From positions 1 to 23,768 of the forward strand of contig MSJI02000873.1 of NCBI GenBank assembly GCA_001931905.2: DNA of 23,768 bases, given 5' to 3'. The translations under genes and the position numbers were made by a program. Of this stretch, positions 10,101 through 17,530 are shown piece after piece; within the stretch, counting starts at the first letter, position 1; the number at the start of each line of letters is the position of its first letter. The notes beneath the pieces were generated by a model. That model saw only the letters and a program-made list of their open reading frames with translations. It was not told the origin of the DNA and searched no databases. Source of the DNA: Cladosporium sp. IMV 00045 (lineage: Eukaryota; Ascomycota; Dothideomycetes; Cladosporiales; Cladosporiaceae).

Positions 10101-10784
10101 AACACGGTGACGCTCGAGCAGGGCGCCGGCAAGAATAAAGAGGGGAGCGTCGCAACGACTTTCGACCTCGATGGCGATAAGATCGTAGCTTCCCCGACCG
10201 GAAGTGAAGTCGTTTTCCAGCAGGGCGGTAGCTCGATTACTCTGGCAGCTGGACAAGAGACGACTTTCAATGGCAAGACTTACAGTCTCGCGCCGAGCGG
10301 TGGAGTCGTGGCGGTTGATGGGAGTGAGGTTTCACTACCAGTGGCGGCGGCAGAAACCTTAGACAGTGCGGTTGCGACTCTGGTGCATGATGGGGAGACG
10401 TTCACCGCTTCTGCTACGGGCGACGATGTCGTTTTGCATTACGGTAGTAGCACGGTCACGGTTTCGGCTGGAAAGCAGACTGTCGTTGATGGGCAGACGT
10501 TTAGTGTTGCGCCGAGCGGTGGGGCGGTGGTCGTTAATGGGACGGAGACTGTTGAGTTGTCGGATGTGAGGACAGAGGATGCTACTGCTACTTCTACTGC
10601 TACGAGGACGGCGTCTGTTTCTGCTTCTGATGCGGATGAAGGCGCTTCAGGGACGGACGGTTCGGAGCCGAGTTCGACTGCTGCTGAGGTCGATGCTGAT
10701 AGTGCGGCGGCGAAGGTGGCGAGTGGTCTTTCGCTGTTTGTTGTTGGTGCTGTGAGCTTTATCGTGATGGTGTTGGTGGTTTAG
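7195..10784 (+). CDS. Secreted GPI-anchored cell-wall/adhesin-like protein with four beta-type repeats (1154 aa)
   Basis: The coding sequence is join(7195..8657,8728..8864,8920..10784). Introns are 70 bp (GTAGGT...ACAG, branch CTAAT near 8711) and 55 bp (GTATGC...CCAG, branch CTAAC at 8901), and both joins keep frame. A signal peptide covers residues 1-28 (cleavage after ATA); the ATG at 7219 would give a more compact 20-residue signal and may be the true start. A Ser/Thr-rich stretch (30-115) precedes a Cys-containing ectodomain (about 115-565) with several N-glycosylation sequons and a GCSLGCQSC cluster. An acidic Pro/Asp/Glu/Ser linker (about 580-790) follows. Then come four degenerate ~60-residue repeats (791-849, 871-933, 944-1007, 1017-1082), a Ser/Thr stalk, and a hydrophobic C-terminal tail (about 1136-1154) after small residues, as in GPI signals. 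No enzyme family is recognised. Wall or plasma-membrane surface location is inferred. Confidence 0.85.
9690..10565 (+). repeat. Four intragenic repeats in the GPI-anchored protein
   Basis: Units start near 9690, 9930, 10149 and 10368. They share a pattern of a hydrophobic strand, then TFSA or similar, GS-VVL/IVV, a Thr-rich strand, G-(K/E)-T---G--(F/Y)S-AP-SGG-VVV-G. Units 3 and 4 are closest, for example TYSLAPSGGVVAVDG against TFSVAPSGGAVVVNG; units 1 and 2 are more diverged. The alternating polar/hydrophobic pattern with Gly turns suggests a beta-solenoid or beta-sandwich stack (inference). Confidence 0.7.
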
Positions 10785-10872
10785 GAAGAGGATATCTATG
10801 TAGGGGGAGGGCCTTCTTTCGATGCTTACACGATTGATAATGTATTAATGACATTCATTCTCTTATTTTTAA

Positions 10873-10878
10873 TTTATT
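10873..10878 (-). terminator. Candidate polyadenylation signal of the DUF3632 gene
   Basis: The minus strand reads AATAAA here, about 73 bases downstream of the DUF3632 stop codon at 10951-10953, in an AT-rich stretch (10840-10890) between two convergent genes. The same AT-rich block probably also serves 3' end formation of the GPI-protein gene on the plus strand. Confidence 0.4.
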
Positions 10879-10950
10879 CTTCATAATTCAAGAGACCATA
10901 AGGTATGAGTACAGTTCCTCAGAAGCACAAGCCACACATGCTCCTGACCC

Positions 10951-11883
10951 TCACTCCTCCTTCACACTCCCCACCGCCTCCCTCGCCTTCCCCACCAACC
11001 CCTCCTTATCCTCCCCAGCATCAACACCCTCCAACCTCTCCCTCCAAACCCCCCACCTCTCCCGCCCAAAACCCCTCCACTCCTTCCCCTGCATCCCCTG
11101 ACCCTGCTTCGCAATCTTCCCCTCAAACTCCCGTCCCTGGCACGAAAGAGCCCACAGAGCCGGAGCCGCGTACGCGAACCAAGCCGCTGCTGCTTGCAGG
11201 CTGGTCTGGTCCTTGTTGGGAGTTTCTTCTTCGAGAGACATGCGGATGGTCCAGATGGCGTAGAGGCTGAGGTTTTCGCATGGGGTCGAGGGGTCGAGGG
11301 AGGGGTTGGAGTTATAAGTGGTGGAGAGGAGGGTGGCGGTGAAGGCGTTCAGGTTTATCCAGGCGCTGCGCGAGGGGAGGGGGGAGGAGTCTGTTGCGGC
11401 TGGGAGGGGGGTGTTAGCTTTTGTTTTCTCTAAGGTTGGAATAATCTCTTTTCTTTTTCTTTTCTTTTTTTTTGGTTATGCGAAAGACAATCAAGACTCA
11501 CCAGCATTCCAAGCCTCCCTCATCGACGGGCCGAAAATCGGTAAATCCTGCCATACCACAGCGTCGTCCCAGATTTTGCAGACCTGCCCATCATCCCTCT
11601 GCAGCGCGGGTCGCTTCTGCAACTCAAGCACGAAATCTGCCAGCTTCTGTCTTCCCGGGGAGTCGTGGGGTGTTTGGGCTGCGGTGGCGATGACGGCTTT
11701 CCAGGCGCGCCAGAGCTGGGTTTCCACTTCGGAGGCGGTTGAGGGGTTCATGAACGTGGATTCGGTGGGTTGGCAGAAGGCGTCGAGGGGGGATTGGGAG
11801 GGGGAGGAGGAGGAGAGGTGGGTGCTGAGGGTTTGGTATTCCTGGGAGGTTTGGACTTCTTGGTTGGGTTCGAGGCTGCCCAT
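10951..11883 (-). CDS. DUF3632 family protein (276 aa)
   Basis: The coding sequence is complement(join(10951..11399,11502..11883)). The 102-bp intron (11400-11501) has donor GTGAGT, a GCTAAC branch and acceptor CCCAG. The first ATG on the minus strand is at 11883; the open frame reaches 11961 only through a TTG. Family-like segments, mostly aromatic and helical, are LWRAWKAVIATA, KIWDDAVVWQDLPIFGPSMR (exon 1), WINLNAFTATL and AAAAWFAYAAPALWAL (exon 2), with a Trp/Arg-rich C-terminus around KEWRGFGRERWGVWRERL. DUF3632 proteins are common in Pezizomycotina, soluble, and of unknown function. There is no signal peptide or membrane segment. The gene converges on the GPI-protein gene (166 bp between stops) and is divergent from the RNase gene. 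Confidence 0.8.
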
Positions 11884-13149
11884 TGTGATTGTGAGGGTGG
11901 TTGTGTTTGTTGAGGTGTTCAAGAGGGTGTAAGACGATGTGTTGATTGGGTTTGTCTTCAATCGAGTTGTGTCTGGAGCCAGAGGTTCCCTTGAGCTATG
12001 GTATCACAAGAGAAGAGAGTTATAGGCAGCACTGTCGTCGAAGAAACATTTCAAGAGTCACTGATGCCACATTGCGAAAGTGACGTGGCATCGTTCACAC
12101 AGTCAGTCGGACACACCGAGATCCATCTTCGATCGGCCGTGATGGAGGCGAGAACTATTTCGCCCGTCTAGCAAACCATCGGTGCAAGTCTACACTCCAC
12201 ACGAGAGGCTCCAGTTCACATCTCCATACCATGCCAGTCTCGCCAGTCAACCACAAACCGCATAGATACAAAACACACGGTGCTGCCAAAAGTGGGACAA
12301 CATCCAGGGACCTGCCCAAGCTGGCCTAGCAGCCTGTTCCCGCGCAGATCCCGATGCCGGCAGCCAAGTGAAACTTGGAGAGCACAACGTCGACTCGACA
12401 CGCTCACTGGACGAAAGGGCGAAGATTGAGTTACGCTGGCTCGGCCCTGCCTTGATCCACGCAGGACCCGCCAGTATCTTGGGGAAAAGTCGACTCCTGC
12501 CGGGGCATGTGCTTGTTATCAGCCTTCTGTATGGCCTTGAATCCGGCGCGACGACCGGCTTGAGTAATGCTCCCGCGAGTCAACGATACCTTATACAAAC
12601 ATCGTTACATTCGCCATCTATTATGCTTTGGCGCGGTGCTCGCCGAACGCAGCAAGCATTGGATAAGGTGGAAACACGGCTTGCGGACTTGCTCTCTCGC
12701 TCCGGCACAAGCATCCCGCAGCGGTGTCAGCGTGTCTCGCTTGTATGGCTGTAATCTCGCCTCAGACCTCACGTCGAGGGCAGGGAGATAGCAGAGCGAT
12801 CGACACTCCCGCATGAAGTACTGACCAACGGCCTCACTCCTCAGCTGCGCGAGGGCAAACGGGCGAGAGGGGCTTGCCAGGGCCAAGAAGGGCTCTGTCT
12901 TCTAATCACACGCCGTCGTTCGTTAAACGAGAAGTATACGCTGGGAAGAGGACAACCGCGGTTCTGCGGACAGACATAAGTATAGAGAGAAGGTACCGCA
13001 TTGGAGAGGTCGTTTTGTTCCAGCAAGCAACTCAATTGCCCATCTCAATTCGCTTTCGTTCTCAATCCATCAACCTCTCGTTCACCGCCTCACATTTCTA
13101 CATATCCATATACACCCTCGCTTTCCCCCTCACATCAAAATAAATCAAA
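11884..13149. other. Divergent intergenic region between the DUF3632 and RNase genes
   Basis: No gene is supported in this 1.27 kb. It must contain promoters for both flanking genes. Two inverted repeats are visible: GATGCCAC/GTGGCATC (12063-12092, with TGACGTGG inside) and CCAAGT-GAA-ACTTGG (12364-12378). The last ~130 bases before the RNase ATG are C/T-rich, as in leaders of well-expressed fungal genes. The longest open frame, 12368-12754, has no recognisable content. Confidence 0.5.
12063..12092. repeat. Inverted repeat GATGCCAC...GTGGCATC
   Basis: Perfect 8-bp arms (12063-12070 and 12085-12092) flank a 14-base spacer. The right arm overlaps TGACGTGG, an ACGT-core word of the kind bound by bZIP factors. 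It lies about 180 bases upstream of the DUF3632 start. It could be a dimeric protein site or a hairpin. Confidence 0.55.
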
Positions 13150-13693
13150 ATGTACACCTCCCTCATCGCCACCTTCGGCCTCCTGGCCACCGCCTTCGCC
13201 GCTCCCGCCCAGATCGAGAAGCGCCAGGGTTCTGTGACCTGCGGCAGTGCTGTACGTTGAACACCACCCCATTCTTCACCATCTACCAAGCAGAGCACCT
13301 CACTAAACGATCGTTGTAGAGCTACTCCGCCGGCCAAGTCACCAGCGCCGTCAACCAAGGCTGCAACCTCTACCAGTCCGGCTCGCAGATCGGCAGCAAC
13401 AACTACCCGCACGCCTACAACAACTACGAGGGCTTCGACTTCGCCGTCGGCGGGCCCTGGCAGGAGTTCCCTCTCACTAGGGGAGGGTACACTGGTGGTG
13501 AGTTATCACCTCTAGCAATCTTGGCTGCTGCCCTCTGTGACTTTTTCATGAATTGATTAAGGCTGACATGAGTTTCACAGGCTCCCCTGGCGCTGACCGC
13601 GTCGTCTTCAACCAGAACTGCGACTACGCCGGTTCCATCACACACTCTGGCGCTTCAGGCAACAACTTTGTCGGCTGCTCTGACACCAACTAG
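13150..13693 (+). CDS. Secreted guanyl-specific ribonuclease, RNase F1/T1 family (130-aa precursor)
   Basis: The coding sequence is join(13150..13251,13320..13497,13581..13693); introns are 68 bp (GTACGT...GTAG) and 83 bp (GTGAGT...ACAG). A signal peptide (1-17, ending AFA) and a short propeptide ending in the Kex2 site KR (24-25) predict a 105-residue mature enzyme starting QGSVTC, the length of RNase F1. Catalytic residues equivalent to T1 His40, Glu58, Arg77 and His92 are present as H65 ([13 protein letters not shown]), E83 (WQEFP), R100 (GADRVVF) and H115 (SITHSG). Cysteines C31, C49, C107 and C126 fit two disulfides. The family cleaves single-stranded RNA after guanosine through a 2',3'-cyclic phosphate. 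An extracellular nutritional or host/competitor-directed role is inferred. The gene converges on polymerase eta. Confidence 0.95.
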
Positions 13694-13942
13694 ACTTGTA
13701 TGTCGTCCGTCTTGGGAATTTAATGAAACCTCTGAACGTGGAATCGCAAAGTCCACCAGCAACCGAATGAATGAATCGTCATCTATCAGTTTCCTGTTCT
13801 ATCCTTTTCTTCTTGTGATCGATTTTTGAGTCGACATGTTCAGTTCATTACCGTTCATCTTTCATTAATTCGTCGTCAAATGCTATTCATAGAGCATTGC
13901 TGCAGTAAGATCCAGTGCACTAGGAGGACAACTTCAACACCC

Positions 13943-16027
13943 TCAAAACCTCAACCTCTTCTGCCCCTTCTCCGGCCCGCCCGCCAACGCAGCCGGCCTT
14001 CCCTTTCCCCTCCCTCTCGCGCTGCCACCACCTCTACTCGACGATGACTGCGCGGGCGGAACGGGTCTAGGAGGTTGTTGTTGCGGCGGCGGGCTTGAGT
14101 GTTCATTTTGCAAGTCTTGTGCGAAGTGGAAGTCTTCGTGCTCCGTTTGCGAGTCCAGAGGGATGGGCGCGTTGCAGCGCGGGCAGGTTTGCACTGAGAT
14201 GTCTGCGTCGGTTGCGTCGGGTGGTGGCTTTGTTTGGGGATTTTGTGAGGGTGTATTTTGCGCCGAGGGGGGTGGTTGGAGAGCGTCTTCCTGGGCGGTG
14301 GGATGGGGTTCGATGGTGTCGGTTTCTTCTTCGTCGTGCTGGTCATGTCCCTCGTGAGCGTCAGGTATTTGGGGCGGTTCTTCCCTTTCTACAGAGTCGA
14401 ACGCCCCAGAATCACCCATACTGCTCTCTCTACTCTCCTCCCTCGAGCCAAAGAACCTTGCAATCCCACCCTCATCCACCCTCCTCCTCTTCGCAGCAGG
14501 CGGCGGAGGCGTCGCCGCTTCACCCCTCGGCTGAGCCATCTGCAAAGCCTTCGCATCATCGCCACGCACGAGGAAGCTCCCAATCCCCTTATTTCCCTGC
14601 ACGCCCTCTTCGAACCCACCCACACTCAAACTCAGATTCGCACAAGGCCACGCGCGCCCGTCCACAACGACCTGCGCCAGAAGGTTCTTGGCGAGCTCGA
14701 ACAAACCTGCCTCCGTGATCGCGCGGCCCATGGGGATGGGAGCCGATTTGCTGCGGGTTTGCGCTCCTTGGCGGTGGTGCAGGTTCATCGTTTTGGGTCG
14801 TCTTTTGTTTTCTAGGACGCCTTCTTCGACGAGGCGGCTGTGGATGTCGGCGACGAAGATGCGCAGCCATTTGCACGCGACGTCGAGGGTGTTGATGGAC
14901 GGTCGGAAGGATTTGGCGCTCAGCATCGATTTTATCTGTGTCCGTGGGTTGACTTCGCTGGAGTCCTCGCCGCGGATGATGTTGTAGAGCCAGGAGCCTG
15001 TGTCGTCTCCCAAGGTCTTTTTCAACTGCTCGATGGGTACTTGAAGAAGGTCGGACACCGTGTCTGTGTTGAAAGCGGCGACCACCTCGTCGCCACGCTT
15101 GCCTCCCAGATTGCGAATTTTGGTGAATTTGAAATCGCTGAGAAACTGCTGCACCGCCCTGTTGCGGATTACCGTCTGACTGTTCGGCTTCTTGTGGGCG
15201 GAACCAAGCTTCGCCAGCATTTTGTTCTTGCTAATTCCCGCCGAGCATGTGAAATGTAACTTCTCGAACACTTCCCTTCGAACATCCCTCACGATCTCCG
15301 ACGCGATCAGCATCGCCACGTCGTCCCAGTCCGGATCATCTTCTTCCGCATGCTCCTTATCCAAATCCACCAAAGCATCCGCCGCCCAATCCAGCGCCGT
15401 CGTGGGCGGCCTGACAAGCGGCTCAGAAGCATCATCATACGGCGGCGGCCCCTTCAACTCGGGATACCGCTCCAACATAACGCCATGAACCTGCGCCGAA
15501 AGATCCAAAAACACCTCGTCAATACTCGCTTTCTCCACCTTCTGCACCTCCTGTGGTAGGAAATCCTTGATCGTCGCGAGAATCTTCCGACTCTGCATGC
15601 GGTAGGGATCCAAGCTGACTTTCCTTGACGCCATTTCCTTGAACGCCTGGTCGTCATCCCCGTAACTCCAGCTGACATCCCCCTCTTTCCACGTCGCGAC
15701 GTGCTGGCAGATCAACTCGGGGCACTTTTCTTTCGCTTCCGCGACGGTGACGTGCCGGTTCAGCCCGTACGCGCGCGCCGGGTAGTTGATGGCGATGAGG
15801 CCTTGCCATTGCTGCACCGCGAGGGGTTTGTTGGGGTCGATTCCGAGGCGGACGGTTTCGCATTGCGCGTAGAAGGCGTCGAGGTCGATGTGCGCGATTA
15901 CGCGGAGGGGTGAGGTGGGTGCGCCGTGCGCAAGGGTTGAGAGGTGTTTGTATGTGTATTTGCTACGGCGGGGGAGGCGGGTTGAGGGCGAGATCGGGGA
16001 GGACGCGAAGGGTTGCGAGGAGGACAT
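13943..16027 (-). CDS. RAD30: DNA polymerase eta (Y-family translesion polymerase, 694 aa)
   Basis: Single exon starting at ATG 16027. The palm motif HIDLDAFYAQ supplies D48, and SIDEVFLDL supplies D170 and E171, the carboxylates that bind catalytic metal ions. The segment AINYPARAYGLNR (79-91) is the finger region conserved in pol eta. The thumb and little-finger (PAD) regions follow, with TCSAGISKNKMLAKLGSAHKKP and LGGKRGDEV as helix-hairpin-helix-like parts. A disordered acidic stretch leads to a ubiquitin-binding UBZ finger (C615, C618, H630, H634). The C-terminus ends KGQKRLRF, a partial PIP-box-like motif for PCNA binding (inference). The enzyme bypasses UV pyrimidine dimers in the nucleus after PCNA ubiquitination. 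Length and order match Rad30. The gene is divergent from the microprotein at 16351. Confidence 0.96.
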   Translation of the reverse strand: MSSSQPFASSPISPSTRLPRRSKYTYKHLSTLAHGAPTSPLRVIAHIDLDAFYAQCETVRLGIDPNKPLAVQQWQGLIAINYPARAYGLNRHVTVAEAKEKCPELICQHVATWKEGDVSWSYGDDDQAFKEMASRKVSLDPYRMQSRKILATIKDFLPQEVQKVEKASIDEVFLDLSAQVHGVMLERYPELKGPPPYDDASEPLVRPPTTALDWAADALVDLDKEHAEEDDPDWDDVAMLIASEIVRDVRREVFEKLHFTCSAGISKNKMLAKLGSAHKKPNSQTVIRNRAVQQFLSDFKFTKIRNLGGKRGDEVVAAFNTDTVSDLLQVPIEQLKKTLGDDTGSWLYNIIRGEDSSEVNPRTQIKSMLSAKSFRPSINTLDVACKWLRIFVADIHSRLVEEGVLENKRRPKTMNLHHRQGAQTRSKSAPIPMGRAITEAGLFELAKNLLAQVVVDGRAWPCANLSLSVGGFEEGVQGNKGIGSFLVRGDDAKALQMAQPRGEAATPPPPAAKRRRVDEGGIARFFGSREESRESSMGDSGAFDSVEREEPPQIPDAHEGHDQHDEEETDTIEPHPTAQEDALQPPPSAQNTPSQNPQTKPPPDATDADISVQTCPRCNAPIPLDSQTEHEDFHFAQDLQNEHSSPPPQQQPPRPVPPAQSSSSRGGGSARGRGKGRPAALAGGPEKGQKRLRF

Positions 16028-16350
16028 TGCGTCCGGTGGATGAAGGTGGGGACTATCGATGCATTCCAGTTATGTGTTGCTGTATAATGATAATCCTCAA
16101 GACATGTCGCGAAGTGGTTTGATTCACTTCATAGTTCGTGCCGGATCTGAATATGCAAGCTTTCAAAGCGCGTCTGATCGCGCGTAAAGTGAAATCGAAG
16201 TCGATGACGATGATGGCATTGAACCTCGGCGCGTATCGTTCGTCTCCATCTTGAAAGACAATCGACCAAAATATGTATTGTGAATACCTTCTCAATCATT
16301 GTAATAAATCATCTACCTAATCAATTACGATCCGATCAAATCAAATCAAC
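16028..16350. promoter_or_regulatory. Shared divergent promoter region (polymerase eta / microprotein gene)
   Basis: This 323-bp spacer separates the polymerase eta start (minus) from the microprotein start (plus). It is AT-richer than the flanking coding DNA, especially 16255-16350, which forms the plus-strand leader (AATCAAATCAAC just before the ATG). No TATA box or ORF stands out. Confidence 0.45.
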
Positions 16351-16687
16351 ATGTCGTTCCGCTCCCCAACCGCCATCCTGCAAGGCCTAACCCTGGCTTC
16401 CCTCGGCGGCATGACCATGTACTTCAAATCGCACCACGACTACAACTTACAAGAACACGAGGCTCGCATGGACGAGCTGGAAGGCACTCTGCGAGGCCAT
16501 ATCGGGCTGATCGAGGAATCGCTTGAGAGGTTGGAGGGGCAGAAGTCTGGGGGGAAGGGTCAGAAAGCGTATGTTCACGCTTTTGTTAATGATTGTTCTT
16601 TTGATGTTTGGGTTGATAGGATGTTCGCTGACTTAATGGCACAGTGAGGAGTTGTACTCTGCCAGAGGGAAGGATGGCAAGAAATGA
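16351..16687 (+). CDS. Small membrane/coiled-coil protein of unknown function (86 aa)
   Basis: The coding sequence is join(16351..16568,16645..16687). The 76-bp intron has donor GTATGT and acceptor ACAG, and the splice joins AAAGC to TGAGGAG to give KAEELYSARGKDGKK and stop. Unspliced, the frame runs on into an unrelated Phe/Val-rich tail, so splicing is favoured. Residues 8-24 (ILQGLTLASLGGMTMYF) form a short hydrophobic segment after a Ser/Arg N-terminus. Residues 32-63 are charged and helical with a coiled-coil look (EHEARMDELEGTLRGHIGLI). The C-terminus is Lys/Gly-rich. A single-pass organelle protein, perhaps of the mitochondrial inner membrane, is a guess from composition and size. I do not recognise the family. 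Confidence 0.7.
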
Positions 16688-16984
16688 GGAACGATTCGGA
16701 TATTCATCGATTGGAGTTTCAGACGTGATCTCATCTCTATATACAATTACTAATATTTCGAGGGGTATCTTCTAAGATCTTTTATGAAATGCAAATTGCT
16801 CCAAACCCAAAAAAGAAATGGAAAAACGAGAAAATGTGGGAGACAGAAGGTCTTTTGATCTCCAAGACACACTCAAGCCTCAATACGCCAGCGTACGCCC
16901 GGAATTCGACCAGTAAATGTGTTTGCCGGCGATAATCCATTGAGAGAAATCTGCATTCCCTTGCAGAAAGAACCTCGCCAATCC

Positions 16985-17530
16985 TCAACTACCACGCCTC
17001 GCAACCTCCCCTTCCTCCCCCTGCGACCCATCACTCTGCGCGCTCGCATTCTCCACATTGTCAGCAAGCGGCGAGCAAGTCTGCTCCAAACTCGCGCTCC
17101 TCGACGACGAGCTATTACCGCTATTCTTCCTCCTTCCACTCAAACTTCGAGAAGGAGAGGAAGAATCCGAGCGAGCGAATGCTCTCGAGCGCTGGCTGGG
17201 AAAAAGAGTGAAGTAGTCGTCGGAGCCCACGGCGCTTTCAAAGGCGGATGCCGCAGACGCTCTGCTTGAAGCGCGTCGACGGTCGCGGCGGGCTTTGGGC
17301 GTGAGATCGGGCCGGGTTTGCTCTGGGTGCTCTTTGATGGGGGAGAGGAGGGCTTGCGAGGGTCGGCGGAGGATGGAGTCGTCGTGCTTGCATTTGTTGC
17401 AAGGGGATTTTTCCATGGAGCATGGGCAGGATGAGGGGGCGAGGAGGCCGGGTCTTTGGTGGGTTTGAGAGATCTCAAAGTGCGGTTCGCCGGGCTTGGG
17501 AAAGGGCTTGAAGTGGTATTTTACAGGCAT
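16985..17530 (-). CDS. Hypothetical Ser/Arg-rich protein with a small Cys cluster (181 aa)
   Basis: The first in-frame ATG is at 17530. The frame stays open upstream to about 18043 without another ATG, so that extension is treated as leader. The N-terminal ~60 residues (PVKYHFKPFPKPGEPHFEIS, then CPCSMEKSPCNKCKHD) look the most conserved-like; the CxC-x6-C-x2-C cluster could bind metal. The rest is disordered, with basic Arg/Lys stretches and dense Ser-Arg runs suited to phosphorylation. No signal peptide or membrane helix is seen. I do not recognise the family. The gene converges on the microprotein gene (297 bp between stops). Confidence 0.55.
   Translation of the reverse strand: MPVKYHFKPFPKPGEPHFEISQTHQRPGLLAPSSCPCSMEKSPCNKCKHDDSILRRPSQALLSPIKEHPEQTRPDLTPKARRDRRRASSRASAASAFESAVGSDDYFTLFPSQRSRAFARSDSSSPSRSLSGRRKNSGNSSSSRSASLEQTCSPLADNVENASAQSDGSQGEEGEVARRGS

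Noticed and set aside
11884..11961. 26-residue N-terminal extension of the DUF3632 frame
   Set aside because: It starts at TTG, not ATG, and reads as Thr/Asn-rich leader; the first ATG is at 11883.
13951..14876. Several long frames overlapping the 3' half of polymerase eta on both strands
   Set aside because: They are out-of-frame readings of its Pro/Gln/Ser-rich tail; the in-frame protein has the UBZ finger.
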